Shown here piece by piece: positions 45,439 through 59,067 of a stretch of 64,000 nt of DNA (the first letter of the stretch is position 1; each line of letters starts with the position of its first letter). This DNA comes from Diploscapter coronatus. Its lineage: Eukaryota > Nematoda > Chromadorea > Rhabditida > Rhabditidae. The notes under the pieces are model-generated. The model was not told the DNA's origin. It saw nothing but the letters and a program-made list of their open reading frames with translations, and ran no database searches. The stretch is from the NCBI GenBank assembly GCA_964036155.1, contig OZ038423.1, positions 72,059,249-72,123,248 of the forward strand, in the 5' to 3' direction. The position numbers were made by a program, and so were the translations under genes.

Positions 45439-47887
45439 TTATGATTCAATGGTAATAACCTCCTTGCCGCTGCCTCCGACGAATAAAACGCGTTTGAGGT
45501 TTTCTGAGAGGACGTCCAAATAGATCATGTAGGACTGGAGGAAGGCTGAACGACTTCGTGGCGGAGAGGGCAGATTGAGGAGAACTAGTTGAGAGTCGGG
45601 CGAATTCTCCAAGATCACTTTGTTCAGATGCACCGCGGTATTCATTTTGTGGATCTGAAAATGAACAGTCAATATAAGTTTTATCGCTAAGATTTCTATA
45701 TGACAAGATAATTTATCTTGGTAAATTAAGCTAATGATATTGAACATTGTAGCATTATTAATCAGCTTGATTTTATTCTATTTGAATATTTTTGATAATT
45801 AATTTTAAACATCGACTCACATTAATTCTCAGGGTACTATCATCGCCCCCTAACTCGATATTCAGCGTCGGATTGTTGTAGAATTGTTCGAACGAATTTG
45901 TGGTGAATGACGTTTCCTGGTCTTCATTGACGCTGATTGTCGGCGGACTCACCACGAAACTGCTTCTAGTTGAATCATCGTCTAAAATGCGAAATAAAAC
46001 ACAAACTAAAGAAAAATAGTAATACTTGACTGGACATTGAGCGATCTGGAGGAATTTCTATGTCCGATTTGCTCAGGTGGACTGTCCACATCGTCTCTAT
46101 AGCCGTCATTGAAATAGGCTCCGGAGCGGGTTCTCTGAAAGCTCTATTTTGGACCGTAATTTTAGATTGAGAAAATTTAGATATATTTAGATTCTTAAGT
46201 TGAAAAAGCGAACAAAATGAAAAAAATTTAAACCTTGAACTCGTCTCTCATCGCTTTTTGCCGCTGCTCCAATTGAGTGGTTTTTTCGATGACTTCTTCG
46301 GAGATTTCTTGGTCCAGCAAATCGACTATCTAAATTTAAAATACTTTTTGTATAAAGTGAAAAATTAGCATACGAAAACTTCGGCATCGATTCTTAACAT
46401 GTAGATGTACTTCTGGAGGTCTCGTTTCATTTCGACACCTCTGTCTGATTCGCCTATAGCGAAAATACGCAGCGTGCAGCCTTTCCAGATCTAGAAATTA
46501 AAATATACCGTAACCTAAAATAGAAGTCCACTATCCTTAACTTTAAGAAGAGTCTAATTAAATTTTTGTAACTTATCTTTGGTATGATAGTTCATTTTTT
46601 AGATATTGTAAACTTGAGATTGAAGTTCATGGTATTTTAGGGTATTTTATTTTCGATTTAGGTATACATCGAATTTTAAAGAACACCTTATTTTTTCTCA
46701 ACAAATAAGCAATGAGCATTAGAATTCCTCCGTCTTGAATGATCCACCAAATATCGATGTATCTGAAAATTTACCTTAATTAAAAAAAAAAAAACTGAAC
46801 AAACCCAGTAAGTCGATCTGCAGTTTCAGGAAAATCAGTTATTCCTTTGCACACCAACACACAGTTCTCATTAATTGCTCCGTTAATTACTTCTTCTGTA
46901 AGTAATTACAGCAATTACATGGGCGATTCAATTAGTTAAGTACCGCAAAAAAGGTGTACTTCATCTGCATCGTCCAATCTTGGCCAGTTAATTAGAATAG
47001 TGTTGGGTTTCAATCCGCCGATTCCTATCGACTGATAAAGACCGGATATGCAGCCAGTTGCCTGAATTTTTGATAATTATTGCAATAAAACTGGGCAACC
47101 TGGATAGTTCGTTACCTACGAAGTAGCATGGAAAAATATTTCTTACTAACGTGCCCTATAACTTTAGCTATGGGTAACGAAGCAACGAATTATCCAAATT
47201 GCCATAAAACTGCAATAATAGTGGATGAAGATCAGTTGCAATTTAAGGTCAAAATTAAGTTTAAAGTCGGAATTTTAATTATTTTCCTACGAATATTAAA
47301 TTATACCTGACTGTTCGTCCAGAACATTGTTTTACTGAAACCTTTCAACTTAGCAATTTGCATGTCTCTGACGATTTGATCTTTGATCTGAAAAAATCGA
47401 TAAATATTTACAATTTCCATTTCTTACTAATTTGGCCCGATTTCTGTCAGTTTCGCTGTCCATGCTACCCTTCACGAAGGCGCAGGCTATGGAGAGACCT
47501 CTTCCAGCCTAGAATTAGCGTAAGATCATTTTAGCGGAGCTAAAATATCCAAACCTTCAACTGCGCAGCCAAATTGAGCATGGACATCGTCCGTTTGTCG
47601 ATGAGATCCTTCGACCATCTAGCCTTCAGACAAATCAGAAGTTGAGGCCGCCAGTTCTTCGGGTGAGGGTCTTTGTCTTCGACCTGGAATTTTTCTAATT
47701 TTATAAAAATGGACGAATTTTTTAGAATCTTATTATAAATAGGATACGCACGTTGTTTTAATTTCAGCATTTTATCTTGTAAATAATGATACAGATTTAT
47801 GACTCTACCTTCATGAGCGAATATTGTGCAGTCGTCAGAGCCAAACCTCGCATACCATCGCCCCATTCTTTCTTAGCTCTGAATTTC

Positions 47888-47929
<42 letters not shown>

Positions 47930-50900
47930 TTCTTTTTTTCAATTTCAAACTTTTACCCCTTCCACTCGACATATTTGTAGATGAACGCAGTAAGACCGGT
48001 CGCAAGCAAGGCGTATTTCCAGTTCGAATAGAACATGATGAAGAAGCATAAAAATGCACCCAACAGGGATAGGGTCCTAAATTATAAATTACAAAGACGA
48101 AAACACACGTCAAATACGTAAAATAAAAAGTGAATAATTTTATGAAAATTGAATGACGATAGAAAAACTTACCAATGATAATATCTGAATCGTGGCCTCC
48201 AATTTGGCGACTTCAAAATGGAGTGCATGAAGCAGATGACATTAACGAATGCATAGCACATCAGGAAGAAGAAATCGAGGACCTAAGTTGTAAAAATGAA
48301 ATATTTAGCTGAAATTAGCTTACTTCAGCAATTTTGTCGACTGCACCCATTAAAATAGCGCATTCAGCGATGACAGAGGTTATCATCAGTCTAAACCTCA
48401 TAACTCACATGATATAAACGAAGACTGATCAATTTGCAACAGAATTTTAAGCTGAATTCGTCATTTACCCCAAAAATGGTTCATTATTCTTCGTGACTCT
48501 AGCGAATGGGGCTAGCATTGGAATAACGTCGTCTTTAGCTATTGATTGCAGAAGTCTTGGAGCACTGCATAAACACTGCAGAGCCGCTCCAAAGGTTGAC
48601 AAAACCGCGCCGACAGTAACGATCCAAGGGGTGGGCCAGGCCAGCATCGCAGCTACCATTGTGTTGTCGATAGATCGACCGAATCTGAAGATAAAAAGGT
48701 TGATCTTATACTAGTGAAGTTAATCGGAAAATAGTTTGTTGTAATGAAGGATAAAAAGAAATGATCGTCATTCCGAAGTCTATATTGATTCAAGCGAACA
48801 TTCTGCTTACTTGTCACGAAGAACAGCCCTATCGACGCTGGCACCAAATAGTAGGGCTAATGCGAAATAAATGATGGAGGTGGTAACTGTGGCTGCTATA
48901 GTCCCTGTGGGGATTGACCGTTGGGGATCTTTCAGATCACCTGCAAATTTGGTTCAAAAATAGAATCTTCTCAGTAATTGTGACGAAACTTTACCGCTCA
49001 TATTAGTTCCCGTGAAGATTCCAGTTACAGCTGGGAAATAAATTGCAAGTAGAGCTGCGAAGGTCGAAGTTTCGTCCTGGATGACTTCGACCCCTTCTTT
49101 TCCCCGTTCCCCAGGCAAAACATCGTGTTCGTTCATGTAACCGGCTCCCCAGTTTTCTAAAAATCAATACTATCGATTTTCTAAAGAATAAATTTACCCT
49201 TCAAAGTATCCATATTGAATCCAGGAAACCCCATGTTGCATTTCATCGTGATTTTCGTGTAGTCGGAGCAGAACTCCTTCGTATCACAGAACGCTCTCGT
49301 CAGACTAAAGTAATACCTCATTAAAAATATTGAGTGACTCTTATTTGGACTTAAACGCTCGAACTAAGTTTGATCATATGTGGTCGTTTGTCCTAATAAA
49401 ATAAAATATTCGAGGTATGAATTTAAAATTGACTTATTGCTCTTATCACAGATGTCGCAAATCCCGTGACTTCCATTTAGCGTTTTAGGATGGTTATCTT
49501 TCAAAACTCGAGAATGAATTAACCGATCTTCCATTGAACAGACCCTTCAAATATTTTTTGTCTTTGCGCTAATTTTATAGTTTACATTTGTCCAGTCTGA
49601 GCTATTCCCTTCTCAATTCCACCAGCAAAACAGGCTAAAAGTGCTAGAATAACACACATTAGAGAAACCTGAAATTTTATGGAAAATTATAAAAATTTCT
49701 GAGAAAATAAATTGGCTTAATTAAAAATTAAAAATAGAGGAATACCGGCGCCATAAGCTGGACGAATTTCACTCCCATTGCAACAATGATAACTTGAACA
49801 ATCAAGAAAAACGTCCCGTATAATCGAAAGTTGTTGTATTTTGGGCCGAAGACTGAAAGTTCTTAATTTTTTTCGAAAAAAAAACCCCAAAATCCTACAA
49901 TCAGGGCTGTGCAACGCGTCTGAGCCACCGATGGCTGCATCGGGCCATAGATACATCTGGAAATTTGAATTGAATTCGAACTTTATGCTAAGGTTGAATA
50001 CCAAGAACACTTCCACACCCCCAACGATATACATTGACGCGGCTACGGTGTTTGCCAAATAGAACAAAATTCCCACGGCTGTTCCAAATTCGGGACCGAG
50101 ATTACGACTGAAAACGATCAATTTTACTAAAATAAAAATAGCGATTTTTAAAATATTGTTCTAGCAAATAGATGTACCTAATGATAAAATAAGCCCCTCC
50201 ACTCTCTACAACGCCATTCGTAGCAACTGCAGAAATGCTGATTGACGTTAGCAGAGTCTGAAGTTAGAATAACAGTCGAGTATATGAGAACTAAAATACC
50301 GAAGCACAACAAATTGCGAGTAGAATCAATGTCTGCCCGAGTCCAGCCATTCCGACCACCCAAAACAGACGAATGAACATCGTTACTCCGAGAATATGTT
50401 GGATGGTGGGTAGGTAGACGCCCAGGATCATACCGAGATTGGCCTAAAAGTTTGTTTTCCACATTTTTAAACTCAGCTATTCTTCAATTGACACTATGCA
50501 TAATAGTTTTCATGCTACATTTATCTGATATTCTTATATCATTAATCTTCAAAAATCATGAACTATTGGGAGAATATCAGCATCTCGTTCATTTCTACTT
50601 GATACTTTGCATAATATTTGCAATTATATCACATCCTTGCCTTTTTATGCGCACTACTAGCTCTCTCCTTGGGTCCAGGGGTGGTGTAAGCGGAAAATAA
50701 AGTGGCAGCCCCGCTCCCTTCGTCATCATCCTTGTAGAGAGCGAGATGTCCGAATGTGGCTGTGAATTTGCGCGACGCGGTCGACGGCGCCTCTTCCATT
50801 GTCTCCAGTGCGCCATTCGCTGAAATTAGATTTTTAATTGGTAAAGACGTTTTTTGATGAAATTATTGTGTCAGAGTTTACAAATTTTAGGATTTGAGTT

Positions 50901-51610
50901 TAGTTTGTAAATAATTTTTTAAGGAATAGCATAGCTAGAAATAATAAATTTAGGATAATATTGTTTATTTTGATATTCTAAGAAAAATATTCGTATAATT
51001 TAGAATGAGCGTGGAATGTTCGCATAATAAGTATGCTAAATAGCTCGTTTAAACTTGTGTGATTTTTAAATATAAATCTTGAGTTCATGCTCTCCGTTTT
51101 CCTCTAATGTCAATTCAATGGACTGTATGCGTGCGGACGACAATTATTTGAACGTGGATTGTCATGATAGGCACAATAGGTAAAGGACAAAGATAGAAAT
51201 AGACATAGGCTAGAGATCCCTCAACTCCCAATGCGATTTCGTCATAACCGGTTATCCTCTATTCTTCCTTCTCTTTTTATTTTGCTCTAAAATCTATCTG
51301 AAAAACGCGGCAATAATTTATTACTTCACGTGTATTCTTCATGAGATGGGATGTGATCTTTTGTGTTGACATTTGTGAGTTTTTGAAAATGAGAAATTGA
51401 TTGCTCTTTTTGCTATGATATTTTGGAGGAGGTAGTTAACTGAAATTAGGAAGAATATAAATTATGATATGAGAATTAAAAATTTTGTGATAAATTATCT
51501 AAATGGTCAAGATCATGTTATAAGTTTGGATTCATGACTTTTCAACCTTACTTTTGTGCATAGTCTCTAGTGTCTCCGGATTTACCTGCCGAATCGTGCT
51601 GAATCGGCGT
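45439..51610 (-). CDS. KCC-type K-Cl cotransporter (SLC12), complete C-terminus, N-terminus uncertain
   Basis: Electroneutral K+ and Cl- symporter setting cell volume and neuronal chloride. Roughly 20 exons. Confirmed exons at the 5' side: 51610-51586, 50819-50641, 50443-50300, 50257-50178, 50107-50002. Landmarks: [17 protein letters not shown] (TM1), [13 protein letters not shown] (a KCC signature in TM3-4), a Cys-rich extracellular loop ([20 protein letters not shown]), [44 protein letters not shown] and WGDGMRGL. The cytosolic domain ends [11 protein letters not shown]...[12 protein letters not shown], where the Thr before AV matches a WNK/SPAK-regulated Thr in vertebrate KCCs. The intron after 50641 has donor AAAAAG|GCAAGG, a GC-AG intron. 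The first Met in the sure frame is at 50799; the exon at 51610-51586 joins in phase, and the real start may be further upstream (near 52492). Confidence 0.88.
47889..47919. repeat. TA dinucleotide microsatellite
   Basis: About 15 TA units inside a KCC intron, followed by GTTGTTGTTTTC. Likely length-variable. Confidence 0.9.
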
Positions 51611-52492
51611 CTGAAAATGAAATTATCTTCAATTTTAAAGTAAAAATTGTAATTATTTTAAAATTAAAATTTACTTGAGAAATTTGCGCAGAATTTTCGT
51701 AGCTGAACAGTATATGGAGTAGAACGAGTTAAAAATTTAGAGGAACAGTGAAAAATTTGAAATGCGATTCGAAATCGGGAATATTCGATCCAGCAGAATT
51801 TATTGAAGTGTGAACTGCACCGAAAATGGCACGAGGAGAGGATCTCTGCAGAAAAGGAATACAGGATATGATATCCGTGAAAGATAATGGAAAATGAAGA
51901 GGGCAGTAAGAGAGAACTAGGGTTACCGAACAACTGTCAGACTACAGTCCACAAAATAATATTTGATCTGGGTAAATATAAAATAATTTTGAAATTAAAA
52001 ATATTCCATTCCCCCCAAACTTACGCTCTAAAATAGTGATATTAATTGAATAATAAGTGCTAGATAATTGAAAAAATTGATTACCTAAGTAAATTTAGAA
52101 ATTTAGCAGCGGTATTGCTCATAGCTAATTCAATAAAAATTTTAGTTAGGCAAGTCCAAAAATCAAATCGCGTAGAATATACGACTCATTAGGGATTTTC
52201 ACGATCTATTTTTACGTTTTTCTCGATTTCGCGTGGGAATTATTTTGAATCAGAGATTTTACGGTAATCCTTCAAATGAACACGGGAAATATGACTGGGA
52301 TTTACTCCCACTGCTCACGAAAATAATCTACGTTGCACATATTTAAAAACGCTGTTTTGCTACTTTTTGCAGATGAATTTACGATTAGGTAACAATCGAT
52401 TTGTGGAAAAAAAATTACGATAAAAATAAAAATATTATTTTAAATAAGACACTAAGAAAATAATTTTAAACATACCCAGCTCTCCCCTCCAT
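51611..52492 (-). other. Probable KCC 5' intron with a candidate first exon
   Basis: 52492-52476 reads ATGGAGGGGAGAGCTGG followed by GTATGT. It would make a fitting start, but with this donor it ends in phase 2 while the exon at 51610 requires phase 0. Either another donor or another first exon is used. No other exon is visible in this stretch. Confidence 0.35.
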
Positions 52493-55400
52493 AATGCGTT
52501 TGCGGAATTCCTAAAATGTACGTTTTATTTAAAATTTAAATAATTAAAAAATGAAAAAAAATTCTTCCAGAACGAATTAGAAAATGCGTAAAAATGCTTC
52601 TGCGAGCAATTTGATGACAATTTGGGTTTTCCTCTGCCACCCACTTTTCACAAAAAAGAATACAAAGCAAAATCAGATGGGCTGTCCTTCGCAATCAATA
52701 TCAATGGGCATCCCGAAGCATGTTGAAAATGATCATTATAAAAAAATTAGGTTTCAAATTATCAGTCTGTTTTCAAATGCTATCCTTAACTATAGGATGA
52801 AAATGTATGACTAATTAGCATCCATCATTTGCCGTATTATTGAATTTAGCACATAATTTGCTGAGTCAAATGTAAAGAATTATTGGAAATAAATAAACGA
52901 CAATTTGTACGTCAAAATAGCGAAAACTGATCAAATGCGTACGATTTTTCGGTTTTTAGAAAGAGCAAACTTCTCATAAAACATCCCATAATTTCCCACA
53001 AGTATGGCTCGAGAATTTCGATGGATGATTGCCTTGTTTTCTACTTTTTATTGATCACCCAAAACTATCAAATTTTAGAATTCAAATAGCACATTTTTTT
53101 TTATAAATCAAAGCATTCAATACCTTTAGAATATGCATCGTTAGATTTAGAAATTCAAAATCTAACATTCTAGATAGAGAGCAAACAATTCTGGCAAATA
53201 CAAAATACCGAGATATTTTACTTCTACGTATCTACGGCCCAAATTAGCCGACAAATCATGTTTTTACAACGCGCCTAACGATAAACAACCAATTATTAGC
53301 GATTGACTACTGAATTGTATCTAAAAACATTAAAAAACAATTATTCGCTCAGTATCAATGTCATGATCATTTTTCAAAGATTATTATTGGTTCTGATATT
53401 AATCAATGATTAAAAACATCGTCATCATTTAAAACTACTGATAAACAGGAATATTCAATATATTTAATATCTTATCCTTTTCTTCCCACAAAATTTAATC
53501 ATACACGAGACAAATTATAAGAAAAACTTCTATCGAATACAAAAATCTAATTTAAAAGATAAAAAATAGAACCTCGATCATATCCAGTTTGTCGACCGTA
53601 AGTAAAATATCCGAATGACCCTCGGTTGAACGAACTTTTCCCGGAGAAGTTTCTAAAATCCAGTTTATAAAATTAGCTCTAATCAGATATTTTTGTCTGA
53701 AAAGATAGTTTGAAATAAAAATATCACCCGAAGTGAGCTGAATTGGAGAGTTCAACCAGTTTAGACCTTTTTTTTGGAGTTTATTCGGTTTTTCTCTGGG
53801 TCTCTTCATATTCTGCTATCCATCTACATTGGTCGACATCGTAATATGGGATAGTGTTAATCTTCAATATCTCTATAAAATTCGATCTTTCTTCATATCT
53901 TTCAATCAATACACTATCCATGAATATACAGATTCGATCAAATTATCATTTCGATTTTATATAAAAGTGGAGTGAAGTTAGAATATCATTAGACCTACGA
54001 AATATAATTTTAAACTATCCAATTATTAGTTTTTTCATAAGCAATATCCTTTTATTTCAAATCGTTTTAATTCACGTGCAATTTCCCGCTGCCTGCACAA
54101 AGTTGTCAAACCCAAATGTGTCGTCATAAATTCAACGATTCATTGGTTTATAAGTGTCAATTTGAACAAATTTTAACTCCTAAAAGTTGACTTTATTTTA
54201 AAATTACACTTGGTGATAAACATGAATGTATGATATAATGCAGATGAAATATGCATAATGTAAGAGAATGATACAAATGTGTGATATGTTTCTATGATAA
54301 TCATGAATAAACAAATGAAATTATCACCGAAAATAGCGTTAATTATAAAGAGAAAGTCGATATTCATGAGCAATTAAAAATCGAACTTGCAGCGAAATAA
54401 CGAGTTACATAGAAGAGAAATGAAAGACGAGTAGCGTAATTTTTGAATATCGACGTTCCCTCCAATAAATAATACGACTTTATTCAGAAAATAAAAAAAT
54501 CATTTCAGTAAAAAACTATCGAAAAATAACATTTATTTTGGACATATATTTTCATTTCAAACTAAATTCAGCCTTGTGGCCAGTTAGTCTTCGAGAATTT
54601 GGTGAAGATCTTCGACCTTTGTTTTAGTTTACATTTATGAGTAATAAAGCTCTTCATGCAACTGTGTTCAGTCTTGAATCTATTACCTTCGGCAAACACA
54701 GCGTTTTTATGATCTTTTCGCCTTGGTATTTACGAGTTGTTGGTAGTGTGTTTTACTCGTGTTTTCAGTCGTTTTTATCCACTTTACCTCCCGATGGTTC
54801 TATTTTTTATAACGTCTTAATCGGCCCTTCATACAGTGTCTTGGTTTTCATGGCCTTCATTCTAATTACCTCAAGGTTTCGCGCGTGCGCGCGCGCTAAA
54901 CCACAAAGTTCAAAATAAACACGAGACTGGTTTCAAATAACAATATAGTTACACGATGAAGACTCAAATTGGAAATTAGAGCGAAAATAAGCGAACTAAG
55001 AAAATTATGACCAAAAATAATGACGGTCTGTCTGTCTGGAATTGATGTAAAACCAATGTTCTTGAATTTTTAGATTTTGCTTTGAAATTTCACGTCTGAA
55101 TCACTGATGGAGAAATTTTACCTCAGAATCGATTTTTAAGGTTCATTTTTGATCATCTTTGACCAAGATAAATCCAAGGATCTTTATGCAAATTTGAAAT
55201 CCATTCACGTGGGATTTCTAACCTGTATCCGAAATGTTTTTCGATTGACGTTGACTATCTTCATTAATGCAATTTGGCTTTTATGCTAAAGAGACTCGCC
55301 TCTATTTTGGATATTTTCGAAAACAGAGACCAACGCCCACGCTTTCTTCTTCTTTTGATCTTAAAACCTGCCGAATCAAAGGTTCATTTCACAGCATAGC

Positions 55401-58400
55401 ATATCGTTTATTTCACCGGATATGACACATATCTTCTCTGAGAAGCTGTCAAATTGAATCAAATTTCCGGTTAAGCAAGATTACTTATGCAAAACTTCGA
55501 TGTAACCTTTACGTAACAGATCAATGATAATCTTATTTGGTTTTCACAAAATTATTCCTAATCTTCATGAGTTTTCAAGCGATAAATAGTGAATTTTGAA
55601 GATTTTAGGATATACTCATGTGTGTGTTTGTTATCGCTAACGTTAAACGATCTTACGTATAAACTTTAACACGTTTGACATCAATGTCAGTGCGTATATG
55701 CGAAATCGCTTGATATTTACAAAATGTCACAAAATATCAATTGGCTCTTATAGAGCATCATATCAACGTCATTAGACGTGGCAATTTCAAACTTTACTGC
55801 TCAATCAACCAGCTTCCTTCTTGATCATTGCCAAAGCATACTTTGAAGCCTGCAAACACAGGGCGTGTCCCTTCCCTCTCTTTCTCTTTTACTCGTTACC
55901 TATCCCTTTCTGTCTCTGCCTCAGGCAGCTTCGCCGCATCGTATCCCCCCTTTCGCTTCCTTGTTGTATCATTTTTGTTACAAGTCAATCTCCATTCTCT
56001 CGCTCTTCTCCCGTCCTCCTTTCACTTCACCATTATTTAAGCTGTGTTCGGTTTTTCCATTACCGATTTTTCCAGGGCTTCTCGTACTATTCGCTCATCC
56101 TATTGTAATTTGTCACTTGTGTCTGGAAAATAACATGGGTTAGAGAGAAAGAAGTGAACAATACAACAGGCCTCTCCATTGTACCCATTTTCCTTTCATC
56201 CCCAACCAAGCATGGATCAGGTAGATCACATTTGATGCTAGGTTAAGGGTGAATGCAAATTACATTTTTTTCGATAATTTGTTTGTAGTCTGATTAATCC
56301 GAAAGATTTAACGACCATGCTTACCTAACATATGAATTCAAACACTTGTAATTTGTAGCTCGCACTCCACGCGCATTTTGGTCATAGATATGCTAAACTG
56401 TCGTGCATGAACCATCGGTAAAAAATTGCAAATCACCCATTTGATAAAAATGCTAAACTGTAAAATGCTGATCTTCAACCCGTGTTTTTGTAAGGGTAAG
56501 CGCTACTAATCTTTAACAGTGAGACGAATTTTTACGCAAGCTGCAGATTTGTTAGTCATTTGCAAAAAAACATTTGATCAGTCGTATTTTATGTTCAAAG
56601 ATAGTCAGTTTAGCCCTCCTGAACTTCATGGACACTTGTCAAACATAATCTTAATTTCATATTGAACTTTGTGCAGTTGAAGTTTGAAGTTAAGTTCGTA
56701 TAAACTTTGCTCATGTTTAAGTTTGTTTTAACTCATGGTTATTGCTGTTGATGCCACTCAGGTTGTCATTTTGGTATAACTGTCTGTCACCTCTCTCTGA
56801 TGTCTTTCTTGTCTCTTTCTCGATTGTCAATGCCAATGTCGTAGATTCAGACTCAGATGCAGAAACAGGCGGATTTGGCCAACCTCTAACCTGTCTTTTT
56901 GCCTCATTACTATTCTTTTTCTCCCTTTGCCTTCTCCTTCTTTTGCTTTCTCGATGATTATTTCATCGGTTCACCATTTTTCTACAAATTCTTCTTTTTC
57001 TTATGCTTTTCTTTATCATTTTCTTCTACGAAGAAATTTCCAATAGTTTCAGAAAATTATAGAATTTTTATTATTGAAAACATGTCTCCGTTATCAATTT
57101 TATCAATTAAGACTGTTCACAGACATTTTCAATAATGGAAGAAACTTCTGTTCATTTTCCACTACTTTTTCCTTTTCCAAATGCTTTTTCTTCGTTTTAA
57201 CAGTAATTTTCTAACACAACATGCCAGAATATTTATGATTTCTTTCTAAATTTTGCCTGAATGAATTCTACTCTCGAAAATGAATGCGTATTATCAGCGA
57301 GAATTCTTGTAACCTCCAGCAACCATCGCTTGTCTATTGTCATCTTTCGTCATATGAATTTACTTACAATCTCAAGAGTAGAAATTCCTCAATTACCCGC
57401 GTTTTGATCTTCTTGAAAACAGTATGATCTTCCAAGTGTATTCTGGCTAACTGGCTGATCTCTCTAGAAGCTTATCTAATTTTAAATTTTATGTAAATTC
57501 GGAAGGAAATATTAGCAAGTTTTCCTTCCATGTATAAGTTTCATCTCCAAATGAAAGTGATCTTTTGATCGCTTCCAAGAATCCATTATTCATTGTTCTG
57601 CATAACTGTTCAGGATAGGGCATTGTCTCATTGTCATTTAGCCTTTTTGAGATTCCTGTGTTACGCTATTTGATTGTTTTACACAACTCTTTTATGTCGT
57701 GTCTGCATTTTCACGTCTTTGCGTTCCGCGCCTGTTTTGTGTCTATTTTGGTTACGTTTACTTTAACATTAACATTTTATCAAACGAGTTTATCTAAATG
57801 GAATTTTGTATATTTTAGATGAATATTTTTGCTAAAGTATTTTTTTCAAGCCTATATTTTCTCTAATCCAAGCATGCATAATATAGTTTTATGCATAAAT
57901 ACCTATTGTCGAGTGCGTAGTGGTGTAGTAGAATAACATTTGAATAGTGTAGACAAGAGGGACTTCAAGCACTTGTTCGATTTTTTCCTCTTGTTTTGTT
58001 TGTTCCAAGTTTGTATCATCTTTACACTTGGTTTTCCTTTTCTGACCCTGGTCTATTCATATTGCATCAATTTCCATATTCATACATGCATTTGAAGGCG
58101 TGTTTCGACCTTTGGCCTAATTTATTACTTTTATTTTGACGAAGTTGATATATTTCAATAGCTATTATTTAAACCATCTTCTATTCACTTATTAAAACTG
58201 TCGTTTCAAGAACATCAGCGTATTTCGACTTTTGCCTCATTAATGTGTTTTTTTAAAAATTTTATTTAATGAGGTTTATGTATTTTATCACTACACAAGA
58301 CCTATGTTTATGGCATTGATCTAATCATTTAAACTTATTCCAACTGTCCCATCCAATCTCCATCTTATTTTGTACAGCTTGACCTATGGCCTCATTAGTT

Positions 58401-58639
58401 CGTCTTCTTTTCTTACTTTAATTAATAATGAAGCTGACGTTATTTTATTCTTCCCTTCAAAGGAATTTTTGACGGTATTATATTGTCAATTTTCAGACTC
58501 GAGAAATTTGAAACAACTCGACTAAAATAACTCGAATTTCCATACAAAGGACGATTAAAAATCGACTGTAATCGTGTAAAAATTAGCTATTTCTGTAATT
58601 CTGCGAAGAAACCGTCGTATTGGGTTTCATTTTTTGCTA
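52493..58639. other. Gene-poor, pyrimidine-rich stretch upstream of the patched-related gene
   Basis: Six kilobases between two divergent genes. From about 54.6 to 58.3 kb the plus strand is unusually rich in T and C (for example 55865-56060 and 56890-57020), giving many chance open frames on that strand (54637-54918, 55821-56143, 56742-57135, 57631-57822). None has family motifs or splice structure. GCGCGTGCGCGCGCGC at about 54881 is an alternating purine-pyrimidine run. Probably regulatory DNA and 5' intron or UTR sequence of the neighbours. Confidence 0.5.
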
Positions 58640-58830
58640 GCAGTGACTGACCACTGCACTGGTCATATTCACGCAGTCAGTGTAGTCGGCGACACTGTCC
58701 GCGGCAAGGCCCATTTACTTTTCGACCAAAGGGCTGCAGAAAACCATAAAACCTGCTGAATTCGCTTCCTCCTATTCATTACGACGAGTTTCTGTCTCTG
58801 CATCGAGTTGGGGCAGAACGAAACTCACAG
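58640..58830 (+). promoter_or_regulatory. Likely 5'UTR exon of the patched-related gene
   Basis: A GC-richer block ending AACTCACAG|GTAAGA at 58830. It pairs with the acceptor TTTCAG at 59052-59057, 10 bases before the ATG. The exact 5' limit is not visible. Confidence 0.5.
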
Positions 58831-59067
58831 GTAAGAATTTCGCGAATTACTAAATTTAGTGTTTAAAAGATTGCTTTATCAATAAACAAATGACTTCAAG
58901 TTGAAAATATTCACGTTTTGTAATTGTCTCTACTTTTAATACTATCATTTATTTATCGCGCATTTATGCATTGATGCATTTTCGGGTGATTTCAACTGTG
59001 TCACTTATTACAATAAACAACGACACGTAATTTAATTCAGCTTTGAATATGTTTCAGAAACCCCAAA

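Noticed and set aside
50452..50700. 82-codon plus-strand frame
   Set aside because: Lies antisense to the KCC gene, over its GC-AG intron and exon.
54637..54918. 93-codon hydrophobic frame, possible membrane protein
   Set aside because: Hydrophobicity follows from T-rich sequence; no splice sites, promoter or recognisable family.
55821..56143. Three overlapping frames near 56 kb
   Set aside because: All three plus frames are open because of pyrimidine-rich DNA; none is favoured.
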